Assembly (NCBI GenBank): GCA_902627495.1
Contig: CACOJS010000002.1
Span: 62,001 to 126,000, forward strand
Length of the DNA: 64,000 nucleotides
Direction: 5' to 3'
Source of the DNA: Hydrogenophilales bacterium
GTDB lineage: Bacteria > Pseudomonadota > Gammaproteobacteria > Burkholderiales > Eutrophovitaceae
The notes below the pieces were generated by a model, which was not told where the DNA came from, did not search any database, and was given only the letters and a program-made list of their open reading frames with translations. Every line of letters starts with the position of its first letter. The stretch's first letter is position 1. Positions 37,701-46,718 of this stretch are shown in pieces. Made by a program: the position numbers and the translations under genes.

Positions 37701-38345
37701 TTATTCCATTTCTTTAGAATGTAGAGCTCTGGCCAATTTGTTAGCTGTAGCCTCCATGTCTCTCAGGAGTGAATCAGATGTGGCTCTGAAGTGGCGGTAG
37801 CAAATAAGGCTCGGAACGGCAACTATGATTCCAAACGCAGCGTTGTAGAGCGCCACCGAAATACCATGTGCCAATTTAGCAGGGTCAGCGAGTCCGGTTG
37901 CTGATGAGGCTCCAAAGATTTCTATCATACCAACTATTGTCCCAAGAAGACCGAGAAGTGGGGAAAGCGTTGCTATTGTACCGAGGGTGGTAAGAAATTT
38001 CTCCAGTTCTTTAGACACTGAGGAGGCCGCCTCAACCATACTGGCCTCAACGTCGGGCTTTGGGTCCTCATTCTCGGTAAGGCCTGTAGCTAGGATAAAC
38101 CCCATTAATGATGAGCGAGAAACATCATCGATGGTCTCCTTGTCAACCTTGATTCCCTGTTTCACTCTTATAATCAGGTCCTCCAGCTCCCGAGGGGATA
38201 CCAGCGAATACCGCAGGGTGTAGAAGCGTTCCCCTATGATTCCAAGGGCTACTATTGAACATACGATTATAGGGTAAATTGGCCATCCAGCTGCCTGTAT
38301 AATATCAATCACAATAGAGTTCTCATTTGTTTTAGACAGGCTCAA
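37701..38345 (-). CDS. exbB: biopolymer transport protein ExbB/TolQ
   Basis: A 214-residue MotA/TolQ/ExbB protein with three membrane helices (about 14-38, 122-150 and 160-185). LATIATLSPLLGLLGTIVGMIEIF and LAHGISVALYNAAFGIIVAVPSL carry the family signature. It forms the proton-conducting pentamer with ExbD, 3 bases downstream. It is the first gene of an eight-gene minus-strand series that ends with hppA. Confidence 0.9.
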   Translation of the reverse strand: MSLSKTNENSIVIDIIQAAGWPIYPIIVCSIVALGIIGERFYTLRYSLVSPRELEDLIIRVKQGIKVDKETIDDVSRSSLMGFILATGLTENEDPKPDVEASMVEAASSVSKELEKFLTTLGTIATLSPLLGLLGTIVGMIEIFGASSATGLADPAKLAHGISVALYNAAFGIIVAVPSLICYRHFRATSDSLLRDMEATANKLARALHSKEME

Positions 38346-38459
38346 CTTTAGCCTGCATCTAAAACGGGAGCAAGTTAATACTCACTTCGCAGAGTACCAC
38401 CAACCCAGATTTATGCAGAAGTAGTTGTTTTTTTTCAAACTATTTAAAGTGGCCAGCCC

Positions 38460-38468
38460 TGTGGATAA
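38460..38468. promoter_or_regulatory. perfect DnaA-box sequence
   Basis: TGTGGATAA, the complement of TTATCCACA, lies in the 290-base divergent gap between exbB and xseA. The surrounding AT-rich stretch has only weak partial matches. A single box does not make an origin; it may be a chance match or a regulatory site. Confidence 0.4.
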
Positions 38469-38635
38469 ATGTGTTAATAACTGTCCCATAATAATCAATA
38501 ATTTATGTGTAGTAGTAGAAATAGTAGTATTTCTTATGGATGATGGCGGAGAAAGCATATTATAAACAAACACTTTTTATATTTTGCAAAAAATGATACT
38601 CCCTAATATTATTTTAGACTCAAAAACCGTGTGTT

Positions 38636-40030
38636 GTGGATCAAAGTCATGAAATAATAGATAGATTATCAACTTTAAAACGAAATTTACAAATGCAGGC
38701 ACCTAATAAAATTCAGACAGTTAGCGAGCTATCTAGACTTCTTAGACATAGTATTGAGTCGGCTGTCCCTTCCTGTTGGGTTCAAGGAGAATTGTCAAAT
38801 TTTGTTCGAGCAGCCTCCGGGCACTGTTATTTTATAGTTAAGGATAGTGCGGCTCAAATACGTTGTGCCTTATTTAGGGGCACTAATGTTCAAAAAAAAA
38901 TAGATCTAGAAGATGGTTTAGAGGTTGAAATGCTAGTAAGGCCGACAGTCTACCCGGCTCGCGGAGATCTTCAATTAATAGTTGAGGACATCCGCTTAGG
39001 GGGAGAGGGGCAGTTGTTCAGAGCTTTTGTTAAATTAAAACTTAAGTTACAGAATGAGGGGCTTTTTGAGAAGAAATCCAAAAAGCAAATTCCTGTTTTT
39101 CCCAGCACTGTTGGGATAGTAACGTCTGAGAAGGGGGCGGCCATAAGGGATGTTATTGCGGTTCTGCGGAAACGTATGCCTTCAATCCGAGTGATCATAT
39201 TTCGCACCCTGGTGCAAGGGAAGGAGTCAGGAAAGAAAATTACCCAGGCCCTCCAAGCTGCAACGATGTGGAAAGGCCTTGATGTAATCATAGTTTGTCG
39301 AGGAGGTGGTAGTCTGGAGGATTTATGGGGTTTTAACAGTGAAGAGCTGGCGAGAGCAGTCTACAGTTGCCCCATACCAGTGGTTAGTGGGGTTGGGCAT
39401 GAAACGGATTTCACAATAATTGACTTTGTTGCAGATCATAGAGCTGCTACTCCTACTGGTGCTGCAGTGACAGTTTCCCCCGATAGATTTAATCTCATGG
39501 CAAATTTAGAGACAATTAACAAGAATTTGCAAAGAAGTTTGAAGGGTCTCATCGATAGACAGGCACAGAAATTGGATTATATATCTCGGAGATTAGTAGC
39601 TCCTGCCGACCGAGTCAGAGGACAACTCGAAAGGATCCAGGGGCTAAAGTATAGATTGTCATCTTCCTACCAGAAAGTTCTCTATGTCGCACAGAATAGG
39701 CTAAAAATGCAGATGGTTTCGTTAAGAGGTCAAAAAAATTTCCCAAATTCTAGCAGGGCAGTGGTAGAGATGCTGTATCGTGATTTAGTTGCACAGGGAC
39801 AATATGTCTTCAACAAGAGGGAGAGGGTATTAGATTCTTTGGAACATAAAGTGGCAAAGTTTGATGTTAGAGCTACTTTGAGTCGAGGATTTTCCATTGT
39901 TGAAAAGATGGATGGAAAAGTAATTAGTGCTTGGTCACAACTCAGTCCGGGAGACAGTATAAAAATAAAGTTTGCTAAAGGTGCAGCAAGAGCTTCAATT
40001 ATTGAAGTTGATAAAAACACCAAGGCTTAA
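38636..40030 (+). CDS. xseA: exodeoxyribonuclease VII large subunit
   Basis: A 464-residue subunit of exonuclease VII, which degrades single-stranded DNA. The N-terminal OB-fold (TVSELSRLLRHSIE to about residue 130), the central nuclease domain with VCRGGGSLEDLWGFNSEELARA and VGHETDFTIIDFVADHRAATPTGAA, the coiled-coil part (about 290-400) and the end domain are all present. xseB is not in the window. It starts with GTG at 38636, although an internal methionine at residue 20 is possible. Its stop is one base from the miaA stop on the other strand. Confidence 0.94.
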   Translation: MDQSHEIIDRLSTLKRNLQMQAPNKIQTVSELSRLLRHSIESAVPSCWVQGELSNFVRAASGHCYFIVKDSAAQIRCALFRGTNVQKKIDLEDGLEVEMLVRPTVYPARGDLQLIVEDIRLGGEGQLFRAFVKLKLKLQNEGLFEKKSKKQIPVFPSTVGIVTSEKGAAIRDVIAVLRKRMPSIRVIIFRTLVQGKESGKKITQALQAATMWKGLDVIIVCRGGGSLEDLWGFNSEELARAVYSCPIPVVSGVGHETDFTIIDFVADHRAATPTGAAVTVSPDRFNLMANLETINKNLQRSLKGLIDRQAQKLDYISRRLVAPADRVRGQLERIQGLKYRLSSSYQKVLYVAQNRLKMQMVSLRGQKNFPNSSRAVVEMLYRDLVAQGQYVFNKRERVLDSLEHKVAKFDVRATLSRGFSIVEKMDGKVISAWSQLSPGDSIKIKFAKGAARASIIEVDKNTKA

Positions 40031-40031
40031 A

Positions 40032-40976
40032 CTAAGAGTCTAAATTTTTTTTTATCCAACCAAGTGTTTCGGAAAAAAGTTGACGTGACTGGTTATCAAA
40101 TATTTTTATTGTGTCAGCTCGTAACCAAGTAATTTGCCTCTTGGCTAGTTGACGTGTTGCTGTTATCCCTTTTTCCAGGAAGTCGTTTTTGTTGATTTGT
40201 CCGTCAAGATAGTCCCAGGCTTGGCGGTAGCCCACACATTTCATGGAAGGCATTTCTTTGTTGAGAAGAAAATTTTTTCTTAAATCAATCACCTCATCTA
40301 TTAGGCCTTGATCAAACATTCTTTTGAATCGTTGGTCGATACTTGGTGTTAATAAATCGAGAGTTTTTGGGGCGATAGCAAGTTTTAAAATATCAAGTTG
40401 TGCTTTATCTTCACCTTGCCTTTGTAATTCGGAAAGAGGTGTTCCGGTGATGTAATATACCTCAAGAGCCCTTTGGATCCGCTGGGAGTCATTAGGGTTG
40501 ATTTTGTTAGCGGCCAACGGGTCTAACCTAGTTAATAGTTTGTGCATGTTTGGCCAACTAGAGGATTTGGCTTCGTCGTCAATATGCTTTCTAATGACGC
40601 GATCGGCACTGGGGAGCTTTGCACAACCGTCTTGTAGAAATTTGAAGTACATCATGGTACCACCCACTAAAATCGGGATTTTATTCCTGTTTTGAATTTC
40701 TTGGATTTTTTCTAAAGAATCTTCTCGAAACCTCGCTGCTGAATATCTTTCTGTCGGATCAATTATATCTATTAGATGATGCGGAAATTTTTTTTGGATC
40801 CGTATGTCTGGTTTAGCAGTTCCAATATTTAAGCCACGGAAAATTTGACCAGAATCAACACTGATGATTTCTATTGGGAGGTTATCGCAAAGATATAATG
40901 CCAAGTTTGTTTTACCTGAAGCCGTTGGCCCCATCAAAAAAATAATTTTTTTTAGATTTATGTCGGACAATCTCAC
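40032..40976 (-). CDS. miaA: tRNA dimethylallyltransferase
   Basis: A 314-residue enzyme that prenylates adenosine 37 of tRNAs reading codons that start with U. The P-loop GPTASGKTNL lies near residues 16-25, SVDSGQIFRGLNIGTAKPD, DIIDPTERYSAARF and VGGTMMYFKFLQDG follow, and the C-terminal RQLAKRQITWLR is typical. It lies 6 bases behind mutL, the usual order. Hfq, often next in gammaproteobacteria, is not present downstream here. Confidence 0.95.
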   Translation of the reverse strand: MRLSDINLKKIIFLMGPTASGKTNLALYLCDNLPIEIISVDSGQIFRGLNIGTAKPDIRIQKKFPHHLIDIIDPTERYSAARFREDSLEKIQEIQNRNKIPILVGGTMMYFKFLQDGCAKLPSADRVIRKHIDDEAKSSSWPNMHKLLTRLDPLAANKINPNDSQRIQRALEVYYITGTPLSELQRQGEDKAQLDILKLAIAPKTLDLLTPSIDQRFKRMFDQGLIDEVIDLRKNFLLNKEMPSMKCVGYRQAWDYLDGQINKNDFLEKGITATRQLAKRQITWLRADTIKIFDNQSRQLFSETLGWIKKNLDS

Positions 40977-40982
40977 TATTTT

Positions 40983-42761
40983 TTATTGACCTCGCATAAA
41001 AATTTTATCAAGGGCTTCAATAGTGATTTGATGCCAAGTGGGTCGACCATGATTACATTGGTTCGCACGAGGGGTGATTTCCATTCTGCGGAGGAGTGCG
41101 TTCATCTCTGGAATAGTTAGTCGTCGATTTGCACGTACCGCACCATGGCAGGCCATAGTGGACAACAAGTCATTGTGTAATTCACTAGAAATATTTGATA
41201 CCCCATTTCTACTGATTTCATCAAGAGTATCGATTACCAGGTTAGTGGCATTTGCATCTTTAAGAAATGCCGGGACACCACGTATCAAAATCGCATCGGG
41301 AGGAACCAGCGAAATTGCAAACCCTAGGGTTTCTAGTGTCTCTTTGTTATTGGATGCTACGTCTAATTGCAATTCTGTTGCTTGGAAAGATTCTGTTATG
41401 AGTAGTTTTTGAGATTTAATTCCGTCACTATTGGAGGCCCTTTTAAGATCTTCGTAAACTAATCTTTCGTGAGCTGCATGCATATCAACAATAATTAGAC
41501 CATGAATGTTTTCGGATAAGATATAAATTCCACCAATTTGTGCAATGGCAATTCCAAGGGGATTATCATCGGAGGAGATAATATTAGGGGAGGCGTCATT
41601 AGCCGTTATGTTATTTCCCGTCTGAGGCCTAGCAACATTTTTGTCCCGGATGTGTCGCCCAAATTTGAGTGTATTTTGTGTATTGATGATCTGTTGACTT
41701 CCATTAAAAGAGTCAAATGTTGGTCTGATTTTCTCCATTAATAATTCGGAAGCTAGGGGCCTCAATTCAGCGTTAATAGGTCTTGCTAATGCTAGCTCTA
41801 AGGTCTTCGTAATAAACTGATGCACAGCTCTAGGCTCTGTGAATCGAACCTCTGTTTTCGCTGGATGAACATTCACATCTACTAGTTTGGGTTCTATTTC
41901 CAGACTAATTACATACATTGGGTGTCTGGATTGGTACAAAACATCTTGGTACGCTTGTCTTATGGCGTGGGTAACAACCTTGTCACGAACAAACCTGCCA
42001 TTTACAAAAAAGTATTGTTTTTCACGGTTTGAACTGGATATATTGGGAACGCTAATAGCACCGGAGATAAGTGCATTTTCTGTGTTAGCTTGGATTGGAA
42101 TTTTTCCGGACAAAAAAGTACTACCTAATATTTCATTAATCCGGGTGTCTTGATCACTGTGTTGTAAGTCCCATTTTTGTTTTTCGTTGTGTTTGAACGA
42201 AAAACTAATCTTTGGCCTGGATAATGCTATTCTTTTAAATATCTCTTCACAGTGGGCAAGCTCCGTGGTAGAGCTACGCAAAAACTTTTTCCGAGCTGGT
42301 GTATTAAAATATATGTCCTCAATACAAACCTCAGTGCCGACCCGAGATGCACAAGGGACGACATCTGAAACAACCCCTCCAGTCGATTTTAGGCACCATC
42401 CATGCTCCATCTCCACCAATCGACTGATTACTGAAAGCTTGGATACAGCTGCAATCGAAGAGAGAGCTTCTCCTCGGAAACCGAGTGTCCTGATATTTGT
42501 TAAGTCCTCAGAAGAGTTGATTTTACTTGTAGCATGTCGCGAGATTGCCAGTGACAGCTGGGTTTTATGAATCCCAGACCCATTATCTTGGACCCGGATG
42601 ATCTTCTTGCCTCCATCCTCGATGCTAACGCGAATGTCGGTTGACCCTGAATCCAAGCTGTTTTCAAGGGCTTCTTTCAAGGCGGCGGCAGGCCGCTCTA
42701 CTACTTCTCCAGCTGCAATTTGATTAACTACTGAATCGGGTAATGTGCGAATGTCATTCAT
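40983..42761 (-). CDS. mutL: DNA mismatch repair protein MutL, endonuclease type
   Basis: A 592-residue protein. GHKL ATPase motifs are at the start: IAAGEVVERPAAALKEALENSLDSG, DNGSGI and GFRGEALSSIAAV. The C-terminal domain has DMHAAHERLVYE near residue 425, a close match to the DQHA(x)2E(x)4E metal site, and ACHGAVRANRRL and CNHGRPTWH, which are the other endonuclease-type motifs. This form nicks DNA itself and is found in bacteria without MutH. So the host probably lacks Dam-MutH repair; this is inference. Confidence 0.94.
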   Translation of the reverse strand: MNDIRTLPDSVVNQIAAGEVVERPAAALKEALENSLDSGSTDIRVSIEDGGKKIIRVQDNGSGIHKTQLSLAISRHATSKINSSEDLTNIRTLGFRGEALSSIAAVSKLSVISRLVEMEHGWCLKSTGGVVSDVVPCASRVGTEVCIEDIYFNTPARKKFLRSSTTELAHCEEIFKRIALSRPKISFSFKHNEKQKWDLQHSDQDTRINEILGSTFLSGKIPIQANTENALISGAISVPNISSSNREKQYFFVNGRFVRDKVVTHAIRQAYQDVLYQSRHPMYVISLEIEPKLVDVNVHPAKTEVRFTEPRAVHQFITKTLELALARPINAELRPLASELLMEKIRPTFDSFNGSQQIINTQNTLKFGRHIRDKNVARPQTGNNITANDASPNIISSDDNPLGIAIAQIGGIYILSENIHGLIIVDMHAAHERLVYEDLKRASNSDGIKSQKLLITESFQATELQLDVASNNKETLETLGFAISLVPPDAILIRGVPAFLKDANATNLVIDTLDEISRNGVSNISSELHNDLLSTMACHGAVRANRRLTIPEMNALLRRMEITPRANQCNHGRPTWHQITIEALDKIFMRGQ

Positions 42762-42811
42762 ATTTTTTGTTTTTGGATTTATAATACCGGGGTACTTTGC
42801 CTAAAATTCTT

Positions 42812-42840
42812 TTGTTACCACCCATAGCTTGCCCTATAAT
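42812..42840 (+). promoter_or_regulatory. sigma-70 type promoter for the transhydrogenase operon
   Basis: TTGTTA (42812-42817) and TATAAT (42835-42840) are 17 bases apart, a good sigma-70 fit. They lie 53 bases before the pntAA start codon. This gap also serves the divergent mutL gene. Confidence 0.6.
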
Positions 42841-42893
42841 TACTATCCAATAAAGCAAAATAAAAAAAACGATCAATGTAGTAGGATAAAGTA

Positions 42894-44039
42894 ATGCACG
42901 AAAAAAACTCGACGATGATTATTGGTGTGCCTGCAGAACTTACTTCGAATGAACGGAGGGTGGCTATTACTCCCGACAGCACAAAATCGATATTGAAAAA
43001 GGGTGTCAAAAAAGTGGTGGTTCAAAGGGGTGCAGGACATAAAAGCCTGATCTCAGATGAAGCCTACGAAGAAGCTGGTGCCGTTATGGCGGAAGATTTG
43101 GTAGATGTTTACGCACAGGCCAATGTAATTTTCAAGGTCGGACGGCCAGAGGGTGATGAGTTATCTCTTGTTAAGAAGGGTCATGTTCTAGTCGGCCTTC
43201 TGCAACCGTATGACAATGATAATTTTCTAGAGCTGGCCTCTACAGGTGTGACAGGCTTTGCCATGGAAAAACTGCCAAGAATTTCTAGGGCACAAACTAT
43301 GGATGTGTTGTCATCACAGGCTAATTTGGCTGGGTATAAGGCGGTGTTGGTTGCTGCGAATGAGTATTCCCGGGTTATGCCAATGCTTATGACGGCGGCC
43401 GGGACGGTTAAGGCAGCTAGATGCGTGGTCATGGGAGTAGGAGTTGCCGGATTACAGGCAATAGCCACGGCAAAACGACTTGGTTGTGTCGTCGAAGCCA
43501 CCGATGTTCGACCAGAAACTAAGGAACAAGTTGAATCTCTTGGGGCAAAGTTTATTGAGGTGCCGGCCTCTGAGGGGTCTAGCGATGAGGAAACTAAAGA
43601 CTGTGTTTATGCCCAGGAAATGTCTGAAGATTATAAAAGGAGGCAGCATGACCTTGTTTCTAAGAGGGTTGCTCAGGCAGATATCGTGATTACAACTGCA
43701 CTAATTCCAGGTAGGAGAGCACCCACGCTAATATCCGAGGGCATGGTTCAGGGTATGAAGCCGGGGTCAGTAATAGTTGATTTGGCAGTTGAGCAGGGTG
43801 GTAATTGCCCCTTGTCAGAGATTGACCAGACAAGATATGTAAATGGGGTTGCTATTGTGGGCATCTCAAACCTACCATCATCAGTGGCCTCTGATGCGAG
43901 TGCCCTTTATGCCCGTAATTTAACAAATTTTGTCGACGTTTTGATGGATAAAGATTCAGGAGAACTTCGTATTAATAAAGAGGATGAGATTGTGTCTGGT
44001 ACCCTTGTATGTGAGAGGGGCCAGTCCCTAATTGAATGA
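42894..44039 (+). CDS. pntAA: NAD(P) transhydrogenase subunit alpha part 1
   Basis: A 381-residue soluble domain I, the NAD(H)-binding part. It starts with MIIGVPAELTSNERRVAITPDS, contains RISRAQTMDVLSSQANLAGYKAV and the dinucleotide fold VMGVGVAGLQAIATAKRLGCVVEATDVRPE. The alpha subunit is split into two genes here, as in many alphaproteobacteria and gammaproteobacteria. The enzyme couples proton entry to making NADPH from NADH. TAGGATAAAGT precedes the ATG at 42894; residue 8 could also be a start. Confidence 0.94.
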   Translation: MHEKNSTMIIGVPAELTSNERRVAITPDSTKSILKKGVKKVVVQRGAGHKSLISDEAYEEAGAVMAEDLVDVYAQANVIFKVGRPEGDELSLVKKGHVLVGLLQPYDNDNFLELASTGVTGFAMEKLPRISRAQTMDVLSSQANLAGYKAVLVAANEYSRVMPMLMTAAGTVKAARCVVMGVGVAGLQAIATAKRLGCVVEATDVRPETKEQVESLGAKFIEVPASEGSSDEETKDCVYAQEMSEDYKRRQHDLVSKRVAQADIVITTALIPGRRAPTLISEGMVQGMKPGSVIVDLAVEQGGNCPLSEIDQTRYVNGVAIVGISNLPSSVASDASALYARNLTNFVDVLMDKDSGELRINKEDEIVSGTLVCERGQSLIE

Positions 44040-44073
44040 CCGCTACAGTAGATATGAAAAGAGAGGCAATTAA

Positions 44074-44391
44074 ATGCAGGAGTTGATCAGCCCAACAGTC
44101 GTAAATTTAACGGTTTTTGTGCTTTCCGTCTTTGTTGGATATCATGTTGTTTGGAATGTCACTCCAGCTCTTCACACCCCTCTAATGGCGGTAACTAATG
44201 CTATTTCTGGAATTATTATTGTAGGTGCGATGTTAGCTGCAGGCCCAGAAAACTTAGATTGGGGGGTAGTAGTGGGATTTGTAGCGGTATTACTCGCGAG
44301 TATAAATGTTTTTGGCGGCTTCTTAGTTACCCAGAGAATGTTGGAAATGTTTAAGAAAAAAGAAAAGTCCAAACCGGAAGGTAAGTCTTAA
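44074..44391 (+). CDS. pntAB: NAD(P) transhydrogenase subunit alpha part 2
   Basis: A 105-residue membrane domain of the alpha subunit with three or four helices. [42 protein letters not shown] is the family core. The C-terminus is basic. It is encoded 34 bases after pntAA and completes the alpha chain of the proton-translocating transhydrogenase. Confidence 0.93.
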   Translation: MQELISPTVVNLTVFVLSVFVGYHVVWNVTPALHTPLMAVTNAISGIIIVGAMLAAGPENLDWGVVVGFVAVLLASINVFGGFLVTQRMLEMFKKKEKSKPEGKS

Positions 44392-44424
44392 AAGTATTGT
44401 TTAAAAGTAAAACGTAATAAAAAA

Positions 44425-45801
44425 ATGTCTATTAATCAGATTGCTATAGCCTACCTTGTTGCCTCGGTTTTTTTTATTTTATCGCTTAAGGGGTTGAGCT
44501 CGCCTCTATCGGCACGCAGGGGCAATGTGTTTGGCATAATAGGGATGATCATAGCGGTTTGTGCCACAGTTATACTCACGAAGAACTGGGAGCTGATTAT
44601 CCTAGCGATAGCGATTGGTGGGCTAATCGGAACAGTTGTGGCCCGGCGTATCGAGATGACCCAAATGCCGGAATTGGTTGCAGCAATGCATTCTCTAGTC
44701 GGTTTGGCGGCAGTTCTTATTGCTATTGCTGCGGTTAACAACCCAGAGGCTTTTGGTATCTTATCTGACACGGGGGGGCTTCCTGTAGTTAATCGCCTTG
44801 AGCTTTTCATAGGTACTTTTGTCGGAGCAATAACTTTTTCTGGGTCGGTTGTTGCTTTTGGGAAATTATCTGGAAAATTGAAGAGTGCTCCAGTGGTATT
44901 TAGAGGGCAACATCAGCTAAACCTTGTTCTCGCAGTGATAATGCTGGGTGCAGGTATTTTATTTATGATTAATGAAAGTTGGGCTCCTTTTATTTTAATG
45001 ACAGTGTTAGCATTTTTGATAGGAGTGTTAATTATAATCCCGATTGGTGGTGCCGATATGCCAGTCGTTATATCAATGCTTAACAGTTACTCCGGATGGG
45101 CAGCTGCCGGTATAGGGTTTTCGCTAAATAACACTATGCTTATTATCAGTGGGTCTCTGGTTGGGAGTTCCGGAGCAATTTTGTCTTATATAATGTGCAA
45201 GGCAATGAATCGCTCCTTTTTTAATGTTATCCTCGGTGGGTTCGGGGGGGAAGTTGATTCTGAGGATACAGCATCTGGAGAAAGGACCTACCGGTCAGGT
45301 AGTGCAGAGGATGCTGCATTTTTACTGGCCAATGCGGAATCAGTTATAGTAATCCCTGGTTATGGGCTGGCGGTAGCAAGGGCACAACATGCTGTAAAAG
45401 AAATGACAGAAAAGCTCCTAGATAGCGGTGTCAATGTCAGATACGCCATTCATCCAGTAGCGGGTCGGATGCCGGGTCATATGAACGTGCTTTTAGCTGA
45501 GGCTGAGATTCCATACGATCAAGTATTAGAAATGGATGAGATTAACAGTGATTTTTCCACGACTGACGTAGTTTTGGTATTAGGTGCCAATGATGTGGTT
45601 AACCCAGCCGCAAATGTGCCAGGAAGTCCAATTCATGGGATGCCCATCTTGGATGCATTTAAAGCCAAAACGGTGCTTGTGGTAAAGAGATCAATGGCTG
45701 TAGGGTATGCCGGTTTAGATAATGATCTGTTTTATATGGATAAGACTATGATGATTTTTGGTGATGCTAAGAAAGTGGTGGAAAACATAGTAAAAAGTTA
45801 A
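44425..45801 (+). CDS. pntB: NAD(P) transhydrogenase subunit beta
   Basis: A 458-residue protein. The N-terminal half has about eight or nine membrane helices and the C-terminal half (from about residue 285) is the NADP(H)-binding domain III, with VIVIPGYGLAVARAQH, AIHPVAGRMPGHMNVLLAEA, VVLVLGANDVVNPAA and VVKRSMAVGYAGLDN. It completes the pntAA-pntAB-pntB operon. With hppA it shows a strong reliance on membrane proton coupling. Confidence 0.95.
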   Translation: MSINQIAIAYLVASVFFILSLKGLSSPLSARRGNVFGIIGMIIAVCATVILTKNWELIILAIAIGGLIGTVVARRIEMTQMPELVAAMHSLVGLAAVLIAIAAVNNPEAFGILSDTGGLPVVNRLELFIGTFVGAITFSGSVVAFGKLSGKLKSAPVVFRGQHQLNLVLAVIMLGAGILFMINESWAPFILMTVLAFLIGVLIIIPIGGADMPVVISMLNSYSGWAAAGIGFSLNNTMLIISGSLVGSSGAILSYIMCKAMNRSFFNVILGGFGGEVDSEDTASGERTYRSGSAEDAAFLLANAESVIVIPGYGLAVARAQHAVKEMTEKLLDSGVNVRYAIHPVAGRMPGHMNVLLAEAEIPYDQVLEMDEINSDFSTTDVVLVLGANDVVNPAANVPGSPIHGMPILDAFKAKTVLVVKRSMAVGYAGLDNDLFYMDKTMMIFGDAKKVVENIVKS

Positions 45802-45885
45802 AAAAAAAACTCATACTGAATTTTTTTATGGCATAATTTGGATGAGTTATTTGCAAACTTAACTGGAATAAAAAAAGGGGGTCGT

Positions 45886-46122
45886 ATGGCGATTTCTCCA
45901 GTGAATCAAGGCGGGACGTTTCAACAGGTGGTGGCTAGGGTCAAGGGGCAGACAGAACCCTCGGTGGACTTTAAGAACGCTCCTGTACAAAAACGTTTAA
46001 GTCTCAATGGTTTCGAAAAAAGAATGACTATGAATTTCAACGATGCTACTGATACTGCCAATTATTCCAGTGCTGCCGCTTCTCGGGCAGGCATAGGCAA
46101 CTTTGTTGACGTTGATGTTTAA
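45886..46122 (+). CDS. small hypothetical protein
   Basis: A protein of about 78 residues, starting with ATG at 45886 behind AAAAAAAGGGGG, a strong ribosome binding site. The sequence is polar: MAISPVNQGGTFQQVV, then two similar phrases, RLSLNGFEKRMTMNF. It ends in an alanine- and serine-rich section. There is no signal or membrane segment. The frame is open upstream to a TTG at 45838, but that start is less plausible. It lies 84 bases after pntB on the same strand. I do not recognise it. Confidence 0.6.
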   Translation: MAISPVNQGGTFQQVVARVKGQTEPSVDFKNAPVQKRLSLNGFEKRMTMNFNDATDTANYSSAAASRAGIGNFVDVDV

Positions 46123-46148
46123 AACCTAACTAGTCTTACCACACAGAA

Positions 46149-46718
46149 TTATTTGGGTGGCAAATCTTCCTTTTTATCAATGTCCATAAGGATTCCAGGG
46201 TCATTTGTTTCAATAAAAGCTGTATTGTTCCGATAAGATTCTAAAATAGTCTTGGCCCCACTGTCTCCTTTTAGTCCAAGGATTTCTGATTTTAGTTTAT
46301 TGGAAAATCCAACCGGATGTCCGTTTTTCTGCATGTATTGAGGAACAGCTAACAAAGCTCCCTCAGATAGGGCCGCTGCTATCCTATCGATACTATTTTT
46401 TTTTATAAAGGGCATGTCCCCAAGTGCGATTATCCATCCATCACAATCAGAAGCTGTCGAAACTCCGTGAATTAGGCTATGCGACATACCCAAGTTTGAT
46501 AGCTCACATAATGTAGTTTTAGCTCCGACACCAAGATACAGGTTTTTGGTAAGAGTGTCATTGGCATTGATAACTACGATAGAGTTTGGAACGGAAGCTA
46601 GAAGGTTCTCATAGGACGCTAGGCCTAGTATTTTGCCGCCGGCTAACTTGGCCGTCATTTTTTTACCCCCAAATCTGGTGCCTGCACCAGCAGCTAACAG
46701 TATTCCACAGATTTTCAT
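46149..46718 (-). CDS. MobA/MocA-like nucleotidyltransferase
   Basis: A 189-residue protein of the NTP-transferase family. GILLAAGAGTRFGGKK at residues 4-19 is the nucleotide loop, and ALGDMPFIKK near 98 and KNGHPVGFSNKLKSEIL near 130 match molybdopterin cytidylyl- or guanylyltransferases (MocA type). It may serve a molybdenum hydroxylase, but none is in the window. Its ATG at 46718 abuts the amiC stop at 46719, so they are one unit. Confidence 0.82.
   Translation of the reverse strand: MKICGILLAAGAGTRFGGKKMTAKLAGGKILGLASYENLLASVPNSIVVINANDTLTKNLYLGVGAKTTLCELSNLGMSHSLIHGVSTASDCDGWIIALGDMPFIKKNSIDRIAAALSEGALLAVPQYMQKNGHPVGFSNKLKSEILGLKGDSGAKTILESYRNNTAFIETNDPGILMDIDKKEDLPPK

Noticed and set aside
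38346-38635. Replication origin
   Set aside because: Only one exact DnaA box is present, there is no dnaA, dnaN or gidA gene nearby, and no cluster of boxes.
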